Made by a program: the position numbers and the translations under genes. The notes under the pieces are model-generated. The model saw only the letters and a list, made by a program, of their open reading frames with translations. It searched no databases and was not told the DNA's origin. A stretch of DNA of 63,865 nucleotides from Planctomycetota bacterium (GTDB lineage Bacteria; Planctomycetota; Phycisphaerae; Sedimentisphaerales; Anaerobacaceae), in contig VRUL01000027.1 of NCBI GenBank assembly GCA_019456145.1, positions 1 to 63,865 on the forward strand. The letters run 5' to 3'. Below, one piece after another: positions 1-8,005 of the stretch (the stretch's first letter is position 1; each line of letters opens with the position of its first letter).

Positions 1-340
1 CAAATGAACGTAAATAAAGTATTAATAAAGGAATATGGAAATAATCCCAGTTGGACACTTGGTGAAAACGAACCCAAAACGAACCCAATCAAAGCCAATT
101 TCAAAAAGGCCAAAATGATCGTAACTTCTATTTTAACAGTGGGTTATGAAAATAAACCGCCCATTCGGGCCCCGAAAAAACGAACCCAATTTTCGAAACG
201 TCAAAAAACAATACAAACCTCTTTACCAAAAGGGATTATGAAAAAACCGCGATTTCGGCTTCCGAAAAAACAAACCCAATTCAAACCCAAACAAAGCCAA
301 TTTCAAAAGGGGTATCTACTCGTGAGCCCGATGTTGCAAA
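1..340. repeat. Imperfect tandem AC-rich repeat, non-coding
   Basis: The stretch is built from variants of a unit containing 'ccgaaaaaacRaacccaatt' (at 172-191 and 262-281, 90 bases apart) and of 'aaagccaatttcaaaa' (near 90 and 293). A 150-codon open frame runs through it, but the product is only Lys/Asn/Gln/Pro/Thr-rich repeats with no signal peptide, domain or convincing ribosome site, so I read it as non-coding repeat DNA. Similar low-complexity frames are, as far as I recall, common between genes in Phycisphaerae genomes. Confidence 0.6.
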
Positions 341-390
341 ATTACTTGCCCGTGGCACCTTTTCCGCTAACATCGCCCGCATCGCGACAT

Positions 391-396
391 TATAAT
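391..396 (+). promoter_or_regulatory. Possible -10 box upstream of the DegT-family gene
   Basis: A perfect TATAAT lies 53 bases before the ATG at 449, but no good -35 hexamer is seen at 16-18 bases. Only the -10 match supports this. Confidence 0.3.
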
Positions 397-448
397 GGAA
401 CCCTCAGTCTAATATCATGTTTACGGAGACAAATGAAAGGGTTTGGAA

Positions 449-1801
449 ATGGATAAGAACAATTTGAACAGACGGCAGCTTTTGGCTGCTGCATCAGCAG
501 GTACGCTCGCTGCCGTATCACGGAGCATCCCAGCCTATGGCAACATTAGTAACAAGGGCCGCAAACTGGCAATCCTCGGCGGCGAACCTGTCAGAAAGAA
601 CAAGAGTTGGCCAGGCTGGCCATACTGGGATCAAAGTATCATAGACTCAGTAGTGAAAACCACAAAAAGCAGGATTTGGTGTAGAATCCAGTCTAAGTCA
701 GGTACGGTCCCCACGTTTGAAAAGAAATTTGCTCAAATGATGGGCACAAAGTTCTGCGTGGCCACGGGTTCCGGGACCCAGGCATTGCACACTTGCGTGG
801 AGGCACTTGGGATTGGTGCCGGAGATGAGGTCATCACCTCACCCTATACCGATCCCGGAACCATCGCCTCCATTTTGGTAGCCAGGGCTCTGCCCGTCCT
901 GGCTGATTTAGACCGCCAATCCTATCAACTCGACCCCGACGATGTGGAAAAGAGAATCACCGAGAACACCAAAGCCATTATGCCCGTGCACATGATGGGC
1001 CAGCCCTGCGACATGGGCAGAATTATGGAGATTGCCAAAAAGCACAATTTGAAAGTAATCGAAGATGCCTGCCAGGCACACCTTGCTGAGTATCAGGGCA
1101 GCAAGCTCGGGACCATTGGCGACCTTGGGTGTTTTAGCTTTCAGTCGAGCAAGACAATTGCCTGTGGAGAAGGCGGGGGGATAATCGGAAATGATGAGCA
1201 GCTTATGGACAAATGTTATACCGTCCACAACCATGGCACATCGCGCGCGGGACGCACCGAAGTGGCGGGGCCGAAATATCGCATGAACGAGTTTGAAGCG
1301 GCTGTTCTTCTTGGCCAGTTGGACGGCGTACAGGAACGCTTCTCCCGTCGGAACCAGAACGCTGCCTACTTGACCTCCAAACTCAAAGATATTCCGGGTA
1401 TCGTTTCACAAAAACTGTATGAAGGTACCGCCAGCGGCTCTTTTTATATCTATGCTATGACATATCGAAAGGAATACTTCAACGGTGCTGATCGCAGCAA
1501 GTTCCTCAAGGCCATCAGTGCCGAAGGTGTTAGTCTTAGCCCCTACATAAGGCAGGGATTACATAAAGAACCGTGGATAGAGCACATATTGAATTCAAAG
1601 GTCTATAAAAAAATGTTTTCCAAAAAGAGACTCACCAGATACCGTGACCAGATTCCGTGTCCCAATTGTGACAAGGTCTGTCAGGAGATGGCCATGATCT
1701 GGGCTTCGGGTCCTCTGCTTGGAAAAAAAGAAGATATGGACGGTATCGCCAATGCTATCCTCAAAGTCTATGAGAATAGGGACAAACTCCACTTGATATA
1801 A
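449..1801 (+). CDS. DegT/DnrJ/EryC1/StrS-family aminotransferase-like protein with Tat-type leader
   Basis: This 450-residue protein has the PLP-dependent fold type I layout of the DegT/DnrJ/EryC1/StrS sugar aminotransferases. The cofactor-ring Asp is in 'VIEDACQAH' (D206) and the Schiff-base Lys is in 'SFQSSKTIACGEGGG' (K235), so the active site looks intact. Unusually for this normally cytoplasmic family, the N-terminus reads 'LNRRQLLAAASAG' followed by a hydrophobic Ala-rich run, a twin-arginine type leader. The ATG at 449 is preferred over the TTG at 443 because 'gaaaggg' lies 8 bases upstream. Substrate is unknown; a keto-sugar fits the locus theme. It faces the convergent Gfo/Idh/MocA gene at 1930. 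Confidence 0.85.
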   Translation: MDKNNLNRRQLLAAASAGTLAAVSRSIPAYGNISNKGRKLAILGGEPVRKNKSWPGWPYWDQSIIDSVVKTTKSRIWCRIQSKSGTVPTFEKKFAQMMGTKFCVATGSGTQALHTCVEALGIGAGDEVITSPYTDPGTIASILVARALPVLADLDRQSYQLDPDDVEKRITENTKAIMPVHMMGQPCDMGRIMEIAKKHNLKVIEDACQAHLAEYQGSKLGTIGDLGCFSFQSSKTIACGEGGGIIGNDEQLMDKCYTVHNHGTSRAGRTEVAGPKYRMNEFEAAVLLGQLDGVQERFSRRNQNAAYLTSKLKDIPGIVSQKLYEGTASGSFYIYAMTYRKEYFNGADRSKFLKAISAEGVSLSPYIRQGLHKEPWIEHILNSKVYKKMFSKKRLTRYRDQIPCPNCDKVCQEMAMIWASGPLLGKKEDMDGIANAILKVYENRDKLHLI

Positions 1802-1929
1802 TAGGCAGAGCCATGTGCGCATTTGAGAAGCTGAAAGTTGATTATCCACCTGCCTGGTTCGACCGTGTCGCGCGCAAGCGGCTTGGAAAATCAAGCGCTA
1901 ATCATCAATACTGGTGGTTACCCTGTCTT

Positions 1930-3117
1930 TTAACCTCTGGGCGGGGTGTACTGCGGAACCTTGATCGTCTCTCCATCCTTAAGCGCCGATTTATGAGCGA
2001 TAATGCCCGGCACAGTCATCGCGAGTGCCTCATAGATGTTCACCATCGGCTCGCGATCTTCAATGATCGATGTGATGAATTCGTTGGCCAAAGGTCCGTG
2101 AGAGCCGCCGTGTCCACCGGCGGGTACACCGGGTGGCAGTGGTGGGCGGCTCGTGTCGGGAAGGTCCTTCGTTGCGCCGCGATATTCTGTGCCTTCCATC
2201 CACCCTCGCTCGCCAAACACACGGCCTCTTTCAACAACGAGTCCGCCGATACCTTTACACATCAGCATTCGCGACGAGCCGCCCTCGCTGGTCTGGAACA
2301 GCGCGACCTCGTCGGTGAACGGATTGTCGTACTTATTGGCCCCGCTTTTGTAGGCCGGGAATCCCGCGTTGAAACCGACGCAGGATACCGAGGTGAATCG
2401 TTTGCCGGTCACGCCAACGTAATAGGCCGTGGAGTGCGTGGGATACCACAGAGGCGGCAAGCCGATGCGCCAGTCCTTGAAAGATCCAATCGGCTTCGAG
2501 TGGTAGTGAAAGTACTCTCCTTCCGAGTAGACGAGCCGACCGAATCCTCCGGCCCGGTAGATTTGCCGCATTGCATAGCAGTCAGCCCGAAAGCTGCTCG
2601 TCTCGGCCATCATATACTTCAAGCCGGTCTTCTCAACCGTCTCCAAAAGCTGTTCAGCCTGTTCGATCGATCCGAACACTGCCGGCACGGCTGTCATCAC
2701 ATGCTTATCGTGATTGAGTACCTCCATGCAATGTCGCGCATGGCTCGGCGCGTCTGTCGCAACGAACACCGCCTCGATCTTGGTGTCCTTGACCAGCATC
2801 TCCAACGACTCGTAAGAATTACCACACCGGCAGGCCTTCATAAGGCCTCGGCGCCGCTCGCCAATCAGATCGCTGACCGCAACGACTTCGACATTCGGGT
2901 GATCCTGGAAGCCAAAGGCTGCCCCAAAGCGGCATACACCATAGCCCACGATCCCAACGCGAACCTTTCGCTTGGAGACAGGCTTCCATGTCCTCCGCCC
3001 CTGCTTCTTTTGAGCACCCACTGCCTGCGCGGAGAGACCGTTAGCTACAAATCCCCCCAGTGACATCGTCCCCAGCTTCTGTAGGAAATCGCGCCGATAG
3101 ATAAGATTGTCTGACAT
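1930..3117 (-). CDS. Gfo/Idh/MocA-family oxidoreductase lacking the EKP lysine
   Basis: The 395-residue protein begins 'MSDNLIYRRDFLQKLG', a twin-arginine-like leader followed by a hydrophobic stretch. The Rossmann domain starts around 'VRVGIVGYGVCRFGAAFG'. The Lys-containing 'EKP' motif normal in this superfamily is replaced by 'MTAVPAVFG', so classical hydride-transfer catalysis is doubtful. The C-terminal half contains 'GGHGGSHGPLANEF' and 'LPPLWYPTHSTAYY', which resemble the protein at 28342-29448 that also lacks the Lys. The ATG at 3117 is chosen because GGAG lies 8 bases upstream; the frame stays open further upstream without a ribosome site. It could act as a lyase, isomerase or sugar-binding protein rather than a dehydrogenase. 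Confidence 0.85.
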   Translation of the reverse strand: MSDNLIYRRDFLQKLGTMSLGGFVANGLSAQAVGAQKKQGRRTWKPVSKRKVRVGIVGYGVCRFGAAFGFQDHPNVEVVAVSDLIGERRRGLMKACRCGNSYESLEMLVKDTKIEAVFVATDAPSHARHCMEVLNHDKHVMTAVPAVFGSIEQAEQLLETVEKTGLKYMMAETSSFRADCYAMRQIYRAGGFGRLVYSEGEYFHYHSKPIGSFKDWRIGLPPLWYPTHSTAYYVGVTGKRFTSVSCVGFNAGFPAYKSGANKYDNPFTDEVALFQTSEGGSSRMLMCKGIGGLVVERGRVFGERGWMEGTEYRGATKDLPDTSRPPLPPGVPAGGHGGSHGPLANEFITSIIEDREPMVNIYEALAMTVPGIIAHKSALKDGETIKVPQYTPPRG

Positions 3118-3195
3118 AGATTTATCTCCTTCATTTTCACCAACATCTTCCAACGACTCCGGCGTCCCATACACAGCCTGTCGTCTCACTTGGCT

Positions 3196-3224
3196 ATTCT
3201 ACCGGAGTAGATGCTTTGCGCCAA
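3196..3224 (-). promoter_or_regulatory. Candidate sigma-70 promoter for the Gfo/Idh/MocA gene at 3117
   Basis: On the minus strand TTGGCG (3224-3219) and TAGAAT (3201-3196) are 17 bases apart. This would give a leader of about 70 bases before the ATG at 3117. Confidence 0.45.
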
Positions 3225-3499
3225 TACTGTAGCACCTATATCTCTCATTAAATCTGACAATTCCTATGCTGCATAGACAACGCCAGCAAATGGACAGCCC
3301 TTCAAGGAGCAGTGGAAACTCTCTGGTTTTCCCACTCTCTGTTCGGCTGGCTATACTATAAGAGTCCTTTTTGAGTGATTCATCAATATTATTATCAATC
3401 TCAGCCTACAACCACACAACAACCGTAGAGGCCATTATCTACCAATCTTGAAAAATGTACGATTCGTAAGCTCCATGACAAAAAGGCTTTACGAAAATC
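3225..3499. other. Intergenic stretch, nothing recognised
   Basis: AT-rich sequence with stops in all frames. I see no gene, clear repeat or RNA structure here. Confidence 0.5.
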
Positions 3500-3838
3500 T
3501 TAAAAATTGGTATCGTTTTCAATACCCGTTTCTTCTTGTGGCTTACTGGCAACTGCCTGTGCATCTTCTTTCCAGCACGCTTTCATTGGGAATTCGACTG
3601 TTTTGCAGTGGTCCGATGTTCGCTTGACAAGCGAAGAGAGATCCATACCTCGGTATTCCAATGGTGTGCAGATGAAACGAACGTATCTTCCACTAAGTGG
3701 CGTTTCAAATGCTGACGAATACATCATTACCTTTCGGTTGCGCTCTAACAGTAAGTACTTCGCTCACCATGAGACTAAAATCGGTGGTCCAATTGAAGTC
3801 CCAACTCGTAGATTATCCCACTCCTTGCATGAGTACCA
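3500..3838 (-). pseudogene. Possible decayed fragment of a discoidin-like domain
   Basis: Immediately downstream of the GH38-like gene, minus-strand translation gives a protein-like stretch containing 'LSGRYVRFICTPLEYRGMDL' at about 3655, which resembles the end of an F5/8-type carbohydrate-binding or discoidin domain. Reading upstream, the same frame is interrupted by a TGA at about 3768, before a stretch reading 'GTSIGPPILVSW'. There is no usable start or domain-length frame. I read it as a remnant of a carbohydrate-binding module, at low confidence. Confidence 0.35.
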
Positions 3839-3860
3839 CACACAGTCATATAAGTTAGAG

Positions 3861-6800
3861 TTAGTCTCGCTTCGGCAGTTGGCAGCTCAAGGTGATTATC
3901 TCGTATGCCGCCATTTCTATTGGACCGTCAATCCTGGCCACTCTCTCTTCGGCCGGGTTGCTCAGCCAGAGGCTCCGAGACTGTGGCTGAGCCCAGACAA
4001 GCCTGGCCTTTTGAGGTCGTTCGGCGGTGTTAAACAGCCGTACCATCCAGGCCTTGCCATCCATGCTGGGTTTGAAGGAGGTGACGATTACACCAGCCGG
4101 CTCGACCTGCAACAGTGAACCGCGGATTGGCGCGTTTTTGTTTGCCGGCACAGCAATTAACGGCTGGCTGCGTTCGATACCGAAATGTTGAGCGGTAGTC
4201 TGGCTGTACGTTTGATGCGGACGGATGGAGTAACGAAATACCGTAATCCCCTCCTGATCCGCCTTATAGTTGGTGTGCCAGTAATTGTTCATTACATACG
4301 AGTAAATTGTCTGGGAAGGCACAAGTTCCTTAATCCAAGGCCGGGACGGATCCAGGTGCCAATCCTCGGCTGTCATCCCGCCAATTTCCATCAGCGGTGC
4401 ATCGACTGGAGCCCAGGTCACACCGTAATCCTGATTTGAAATATCCACCCAACGTCCTACGCAGAAATAGTTCTTATTGGCACCGGGTATTTGATCAAGT
4501 TCTGGCTGCACGACCGCCCACGGCGTATCTATCCGTATCACGCCTTCGGGTACGTTGAAGGCAAAGCCAAAGTGCACTCCTTCCTTCGTACGGATCCGCT
4601 TTCGATCAACAGTGTTGATGATATCCACATAGTCCAGACCTTCGACGATGCGTATTTCGCGCGCAAGGCTGTTGCACCCCGGCGCATCCGATTCAATCAG
4701 CAGCGAAGCTACCAGCGGCCCGCTCTCTTTGACGGTAATATTTACCTTTCCGTTGCGCCGGGCATCTTTTTGATTCAAACCGGGCACATAGAAATAGTCA
4801 TTCAAACCAACATCACCTTCGTTTTTCACCAGGTTTTCGGGAACTGTCACACATTTTAACTGGTTAATGGCTCCTGTTGTATCATCGACAGTAACCGTCA
4901 GCAAGCTGTTGGTAAGTTTCATGCCTTCGGCTCTGGTCCGGCCCAATTTTGTCGGGGGCCCTGCATGAATGGTAAAACGCCTGGCACCCAAAGGTGGCAC
5001 ATCCCGGGCAACGAAGGCCAGCTCGCCGGATGACAAACGCTGCGCCGGAACAATATCGCCGTCGGTGTCTTTTACAAGCTCACCGATTAACGTCCAGTCT
5101 CCGGGCAGGATAACCAGGTCATTTCGTACCCACGATGTGGTGTTGTATACGTCAACTGCTCTAACATTTGAAGTTCTCCTCTGATGTCCGCCAAATGCAT
5201 CATTCAACAATTCACGTGATTGCGCATCTGCATCCAGGGCCCTTGCCTGCTTGATCTTCCACAGGTTTTGGGCAAACTCGCCATCGGGAGCGGAAATGCT
5301 GTTGTTTGCTCCCCATGTGTGTTCATCGTAGAGCACTACATTCCGCCAGGCTTTGTGAAAATCAGCGAGGGGATAATTTTGAGGATCGAGCATGGCCCAC
5401 AACGTTTGGGCCTGGATCAGGCGCTCGGCGGTATTACGGTTGATTGCCGTCTCCCTGGCCGACGATGCCGCCCCGTCTTCCCAATAAGGGGTAAAGTCGC
5501 CGCTAACTGCAGGTATATTATTACCGTAGCGACGTTCGAATTGTTCAAACATCCGGCTTGTAGTCGCGATTATCATCTTCGGATATGCATATTTGCTATT
5601 CCACTTCTTGACAAATTCCGGCAAGTCCGGATCGGGTGGCCCGTTATCACCGCTGATGGTGTACCGGAGTTGGACCATGTCATAAGAATAGCCTGAATCT
5701 TTCAATTGTTTGAGGTACCGCAAAATTGGACGAGGCCCGGCCTTTTTGATGCTGCCCATTATCCAGCCGTGAAACCAGGAGTAACCGTGCCCGGGCATCC
5801 AGACCAACAGCTTCTTTTGTTTGGACGGTGAAATCCAATAGAAAGGCCGATCCCCCCAGGTTTCCAGCGTATAACCGATACGATCACCCTGGTGGGGCAG
5901 ATGCGGTATATGATTGGGACCAGGCGAGAAGTACTTGACTCCGCTATGGGCCAGTGCAGGCACCAGCCCCCAGATATAACCCGGTACATCGGTAATCATT
6001 GCTGAGTTGATTTTCAGCCCATATCGCCGCGATAATCTTCGGGCGAAACCTGTCAACTCGAATAATTCTTCCGGTCGGCATAGCCCCGTCAATTCACTGC
6101 AATACAGCGCGTCAAGGCCGATCCACCCTTTCCTGATCGCCTCAATAAACTCCTCTTTCTTCTCAGCAGAAGCCTGCCTAAGATATCCTTCCACCGCCCA
6201 CAATACTTCGACGTTCCATTTGAAGCGTGCCTCCGCCGGATAGTCTGCCGTCTGCCGCGCAAGTTCGATGGCCTGCTCAAAGAATTGCCATTGCATACGT
6301 TCCACTTCGCTCTGGAGATGCGTATAACCGATGTCTACGTGCGAATGCGGCAGAAAGTATACTTCCCATTTGCGCACCGGTTCGAGTTTTTCACTATGCA
6401 TGGCGATTGTTCGGCCTGCCGCTTCGACGGTAACAACTATATCTTCGGACGGCTTAGACCGTAACAGTGGAATTTCGATAAGGTTCGAACCTTTTGACAC
6501 AACAATCTCAGTGGGGCCCATGCCACTGATGCGCACGGTTATTCGCGTTTGGGTCTGGGCCATACGATGTACCTTCAAGTGAACAACTCGCAAAAGCTTG
6601 CCATCCTGTTCTAACAACACCTCCGGAATATCAATCGATTCAACAACCGTAGTTGACGTTGTGTCCATCCGATCCAGAAGGTTACGGAAATCACTTTCAG
6701 AAAGCATACCCTTTCCCATCAAACACCATGCTACACCGCGAGTAAGGATTTGTTCGGCTAAGTACCGGTCTTCAAAGTTCGAACCCTTAGCTATCTGCCC

Positions 6801-7502
6801 CATCCACACATCAGATGCGCCGTGAAATTGATCACAACCATGTCGGATCAAAGCCGCAACAGGTACTTTTCTTCCCGGCAGTTCCAATTCGAACAAGGGG
6901 AGCACTGCGTCCTTGGCATCCAGGCTCTGCACACGCAGCCACTGGAAAGTACCTGATTTGTCTGCCAGCATGAAATCTTTAAGTTTCAGAGGATTGTTTT
7001 TGTTGATACTTATAGGAGCATCCTGGGCATTAGGCCCCTCGAATCCTCCGGTACCGACGCCTTTACTGTCATGTCCGAAATACTCGACATGCCCTTTGTC
7101 GATCCACACAACATCCTTTTCGCAGGGATGGCAAAATGGTATCCCGTTCATCACCAGAGACCCGCCTTGCCGGCGAAAGGCCTGGATATTCGGCAGGGCC
7201 GGCAGGGGAAAGGCATTACTGTAAAGCATCACCAGAACCGCGTATTTGTCGATATTGAATTTCGTCGGATCGGCTAATTGTTCCGCGTTGATTGCCTCGG
7301 CCTCCAGACCAGCCTTGTTCAGGATACCGCTGACAGAATCGAGGCCAAGAACGGGCTTTCCTCCATACTCCACCATCCCCGGCTCAACCAGAACTGCTAC
7401 TTGCCCGGCGCTGCTGCTTGACCGCCCACTGGCCAATCCGATCAGGATCATGCATATCCATATCGCCGACACAAAATACCGTTTAGGAACCGAGACTGTC
7501 AT
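3861..7502 (-). CDS. Secreted GH38-like alpha-mannosidase with N-terminal amidotransferase-like domain
   Basis: The protein has 1213 residues and a hydrophobic leader at 9-30 ('FVSAIWICMILIGLASG'). Residues ~30-260 look like a glutamine-amidotransferase-fold domain ('VAVLVEPGMVEYGGKPVLGL'), similar to domains found beside trimerised beta-galactosidases. The GH38 catalytic domain begins at about 380 with 'PHSHVDIGYT' (H386, H388 and D390 as likely zinc ligands). D505 in 'ITDVPGYIWG' is the best candidate nucleophile, although the canonical GH38 context differs. A long beta-sandwich C-terminus follows ('RDVPPLGARRFTIHAG'), typical of GH38. It probably releases mannose or a related sugar from glycans outside the cytoplasm. 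Confidence 0.82.
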   Translation of the reverse strand: MTVSVPKRYFVSAIWICMILIGLASGRSSSSAGQVAVLVEPGMVEYGGKPVLGLDSVSGILNKAGLEAEAINAEQLADPTKFNIDKYAVLVMLYSNAFPLPALPNIQAFRRQGGSLVMNGIPFCHPCEKDVVWIDKGHVEYFGHDSKGVGTGGFEGPNAQDAPISINKNNPLKLKDFMLADKSGTFQWLRVQSLDAKDAVLPLFELELPGRKVPVAALIRHGCDQFHGASDVWMGQIAKGSNFEDRYLAEQILTRGVAWCLMGKGMLSESDFRNLLDRMDTTSTTVVESIDIPEVLLEQDGKLLRVVHLKVHRMAQTQTRITVRISGMGPTEIVVSKGSNLIEIPLLRSKPSEDIVVTVEAAGRTIAMHSEKLEPVRKWEVYFLPHSHVDIGYTHLQSEVERMQWQFFEQAIELARQTADYPAEARFKWNVEVLWAVEGYLRQASAEKKEEFIEAIRKGWIGLDALYCSELTGLCRPEELFELTGFARRLSRRYGLKINSAMITDVPGYIWGLVPALAHSGVKYFSPGPNHIPHLPHQGDRIGYTLETWGDRPFYWISPSKQKKLLVWMPGHGYSWFHGWIMGSIKKAGPRPILRYLKQLKDSGYSYDMVQLRYTISGDNGPPDPDLPEFVKKWNSKYAYPKMIIATTSRMFEQFERRYGNNIPAVSGDFTPYWEDGAASSARETAINRNTAERLIQAQTLWAMLDPQNYPLADFHKAWRNVVLYDEHTWGANNSISAPDGEFAQNLWKIKQARALDADAQSRELLNDAFGGHQRRTSNVRAVDVYNTTSWVRNDLVILPGDWTLIGELVKDTDGDIVPAQRLSSGELAFVARDVPPLGARRFTIHAGPPTKLGRTRAEGMKLTNSLLTVTVDDTTGAINQLKCVTVPENLVKNEGDVGLNDYFYVPGLNQKDARRNGKVNITVKESGPLVASLLIESDAPGCNSLAREIRIVEGLDYVDIINTVDRKRIRTKEGVHFGFAFNVPEGVIRIDTPWAVVQPELDQIPGANKNYFCVGRWVDISNQDYGVTWAPVDAPLMEIGGMTAEDWHLDPSRPWIKELVPSQTIYSYVMNNYWHTNYKADQEGITVFRYSIRPHQTYSQTTAQHFGIERSQPLIAVPANKNAPIRGSLLQVEPAGVIVTSFKPSMDGKAWMVRLFNTAERPQKARLVWAQPQSRSLWLSNPAEERVARIDGPIEMAAYEIITLSCQLPKRD

Positions 7503-7612
7503 CTATCTTGCTCCCAAAACTTACGGAATTTCTTGATCTGTTAATTCCCGTATAAAACTGTTTAGCCTCTCGGTCACAACGCAAATCTAACCTGAAATCG
7601 AATTCCGAATTC

Positions 7613-7618
7613 ATTATA
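7613..7618 (-). promoter_or_regulatory. Possible -10 box for the GH38-like gene
   Basis: TATAAT on the minus strand lies about 110 bases before the start codon at 7502. The -35 region (GTGATT at 17 bases) is poor. Confidence 0.3.
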
Positions 7619-7769
7619 ACAAAAACTTTCATGAAATCACGTCTGTTCACATTACTCTCTTTTGCTTGATACCTCTACCTGCCTGGCGGCTGGTGGGACG
7701 GACATGGGCTATAGTGATCAACTATGGGACGCCCCGTTGACTATATGATACAATGTCTTCTTCCACCTG
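7619..7769. other. Intergenic stretch, nothing recognised
   Basis: No gene or clear structural element is visible between the GH38 promoter region and the gene remnants starting at 7770. Confidence 0.4.
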
Positions 7770-7904
7770 TCATATGGCTTTGACAGCCTGTAGAGTTGCG
7801 ACGGCCTCAATTGTATACCATGCTGACCGCTTTTCTCGAAAGAGCCATGAACCATCGGGTTGCTGCTTATTCATAAGGGGCCCTGAAAGGGTCAGATCCA
7901 TTAA
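7770..7904 (-). pseudogene. Remnant of a prenyltransferase/cyclase-like repeat protein
   Basis: A minus-strand frame of 44 codons starts at an ATG overlapping the stop of the DUF1080 remnant (TAATG at 7904-7900) and ends at TGA 7770. It contains 'QQPDGSWLFREKRSAWYTIE', which matches the 'QQ.DGSW' repeats of squalene-cyclase/prenyltransferase-type alpha-alpha barrel proteins common in planctomycetes. One repeat of about 40 residues is too short to be functional, so it reads as the residue of a deleted gene. Confidence 0.55.
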
Positions 7905-8005
7905 CGGCTGGCATCCAGCCGCTTGATGCGGATGTTCCGGTACCACACCAGTGAGCCGTGGTCCTGACGATCACTCCGGCCCTTCAGCGCGATGATGTGG
8001 TTCAC
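7901..8005 (-). pseudogene. C-terminal remnant of a DUF1080 (3-keto-disaccharide hydrolase) gene
   Basis: Thirty-four codons plus a TAA stop encode a peptide containing 'RQDHGSLVWYRNIRIKRL'. This is the conserved last strand of DUF1080 proteins; compare 'LQDHGNEVWFRNIRIVPL' at the end of the 54023-55891 protein and 'LQDHGNPVQYRNIWLVEL' in the 40247-41350 protein. The rest of the gene is absent; the fragment joins, in another frame, the last codons of the VCBS gene. A deletion between two once-separate genes explains this best. Confidence 0.75.

Noticed and set aside
1813..3063. Long plus-strand open frame of 416 codons opposite the Gfo/Idh/MocA gene
   Set aside because: It is antisense to a clear family member, has no signal or domain, and a Cys/Arg/His-rich composition typical of shadow frames.
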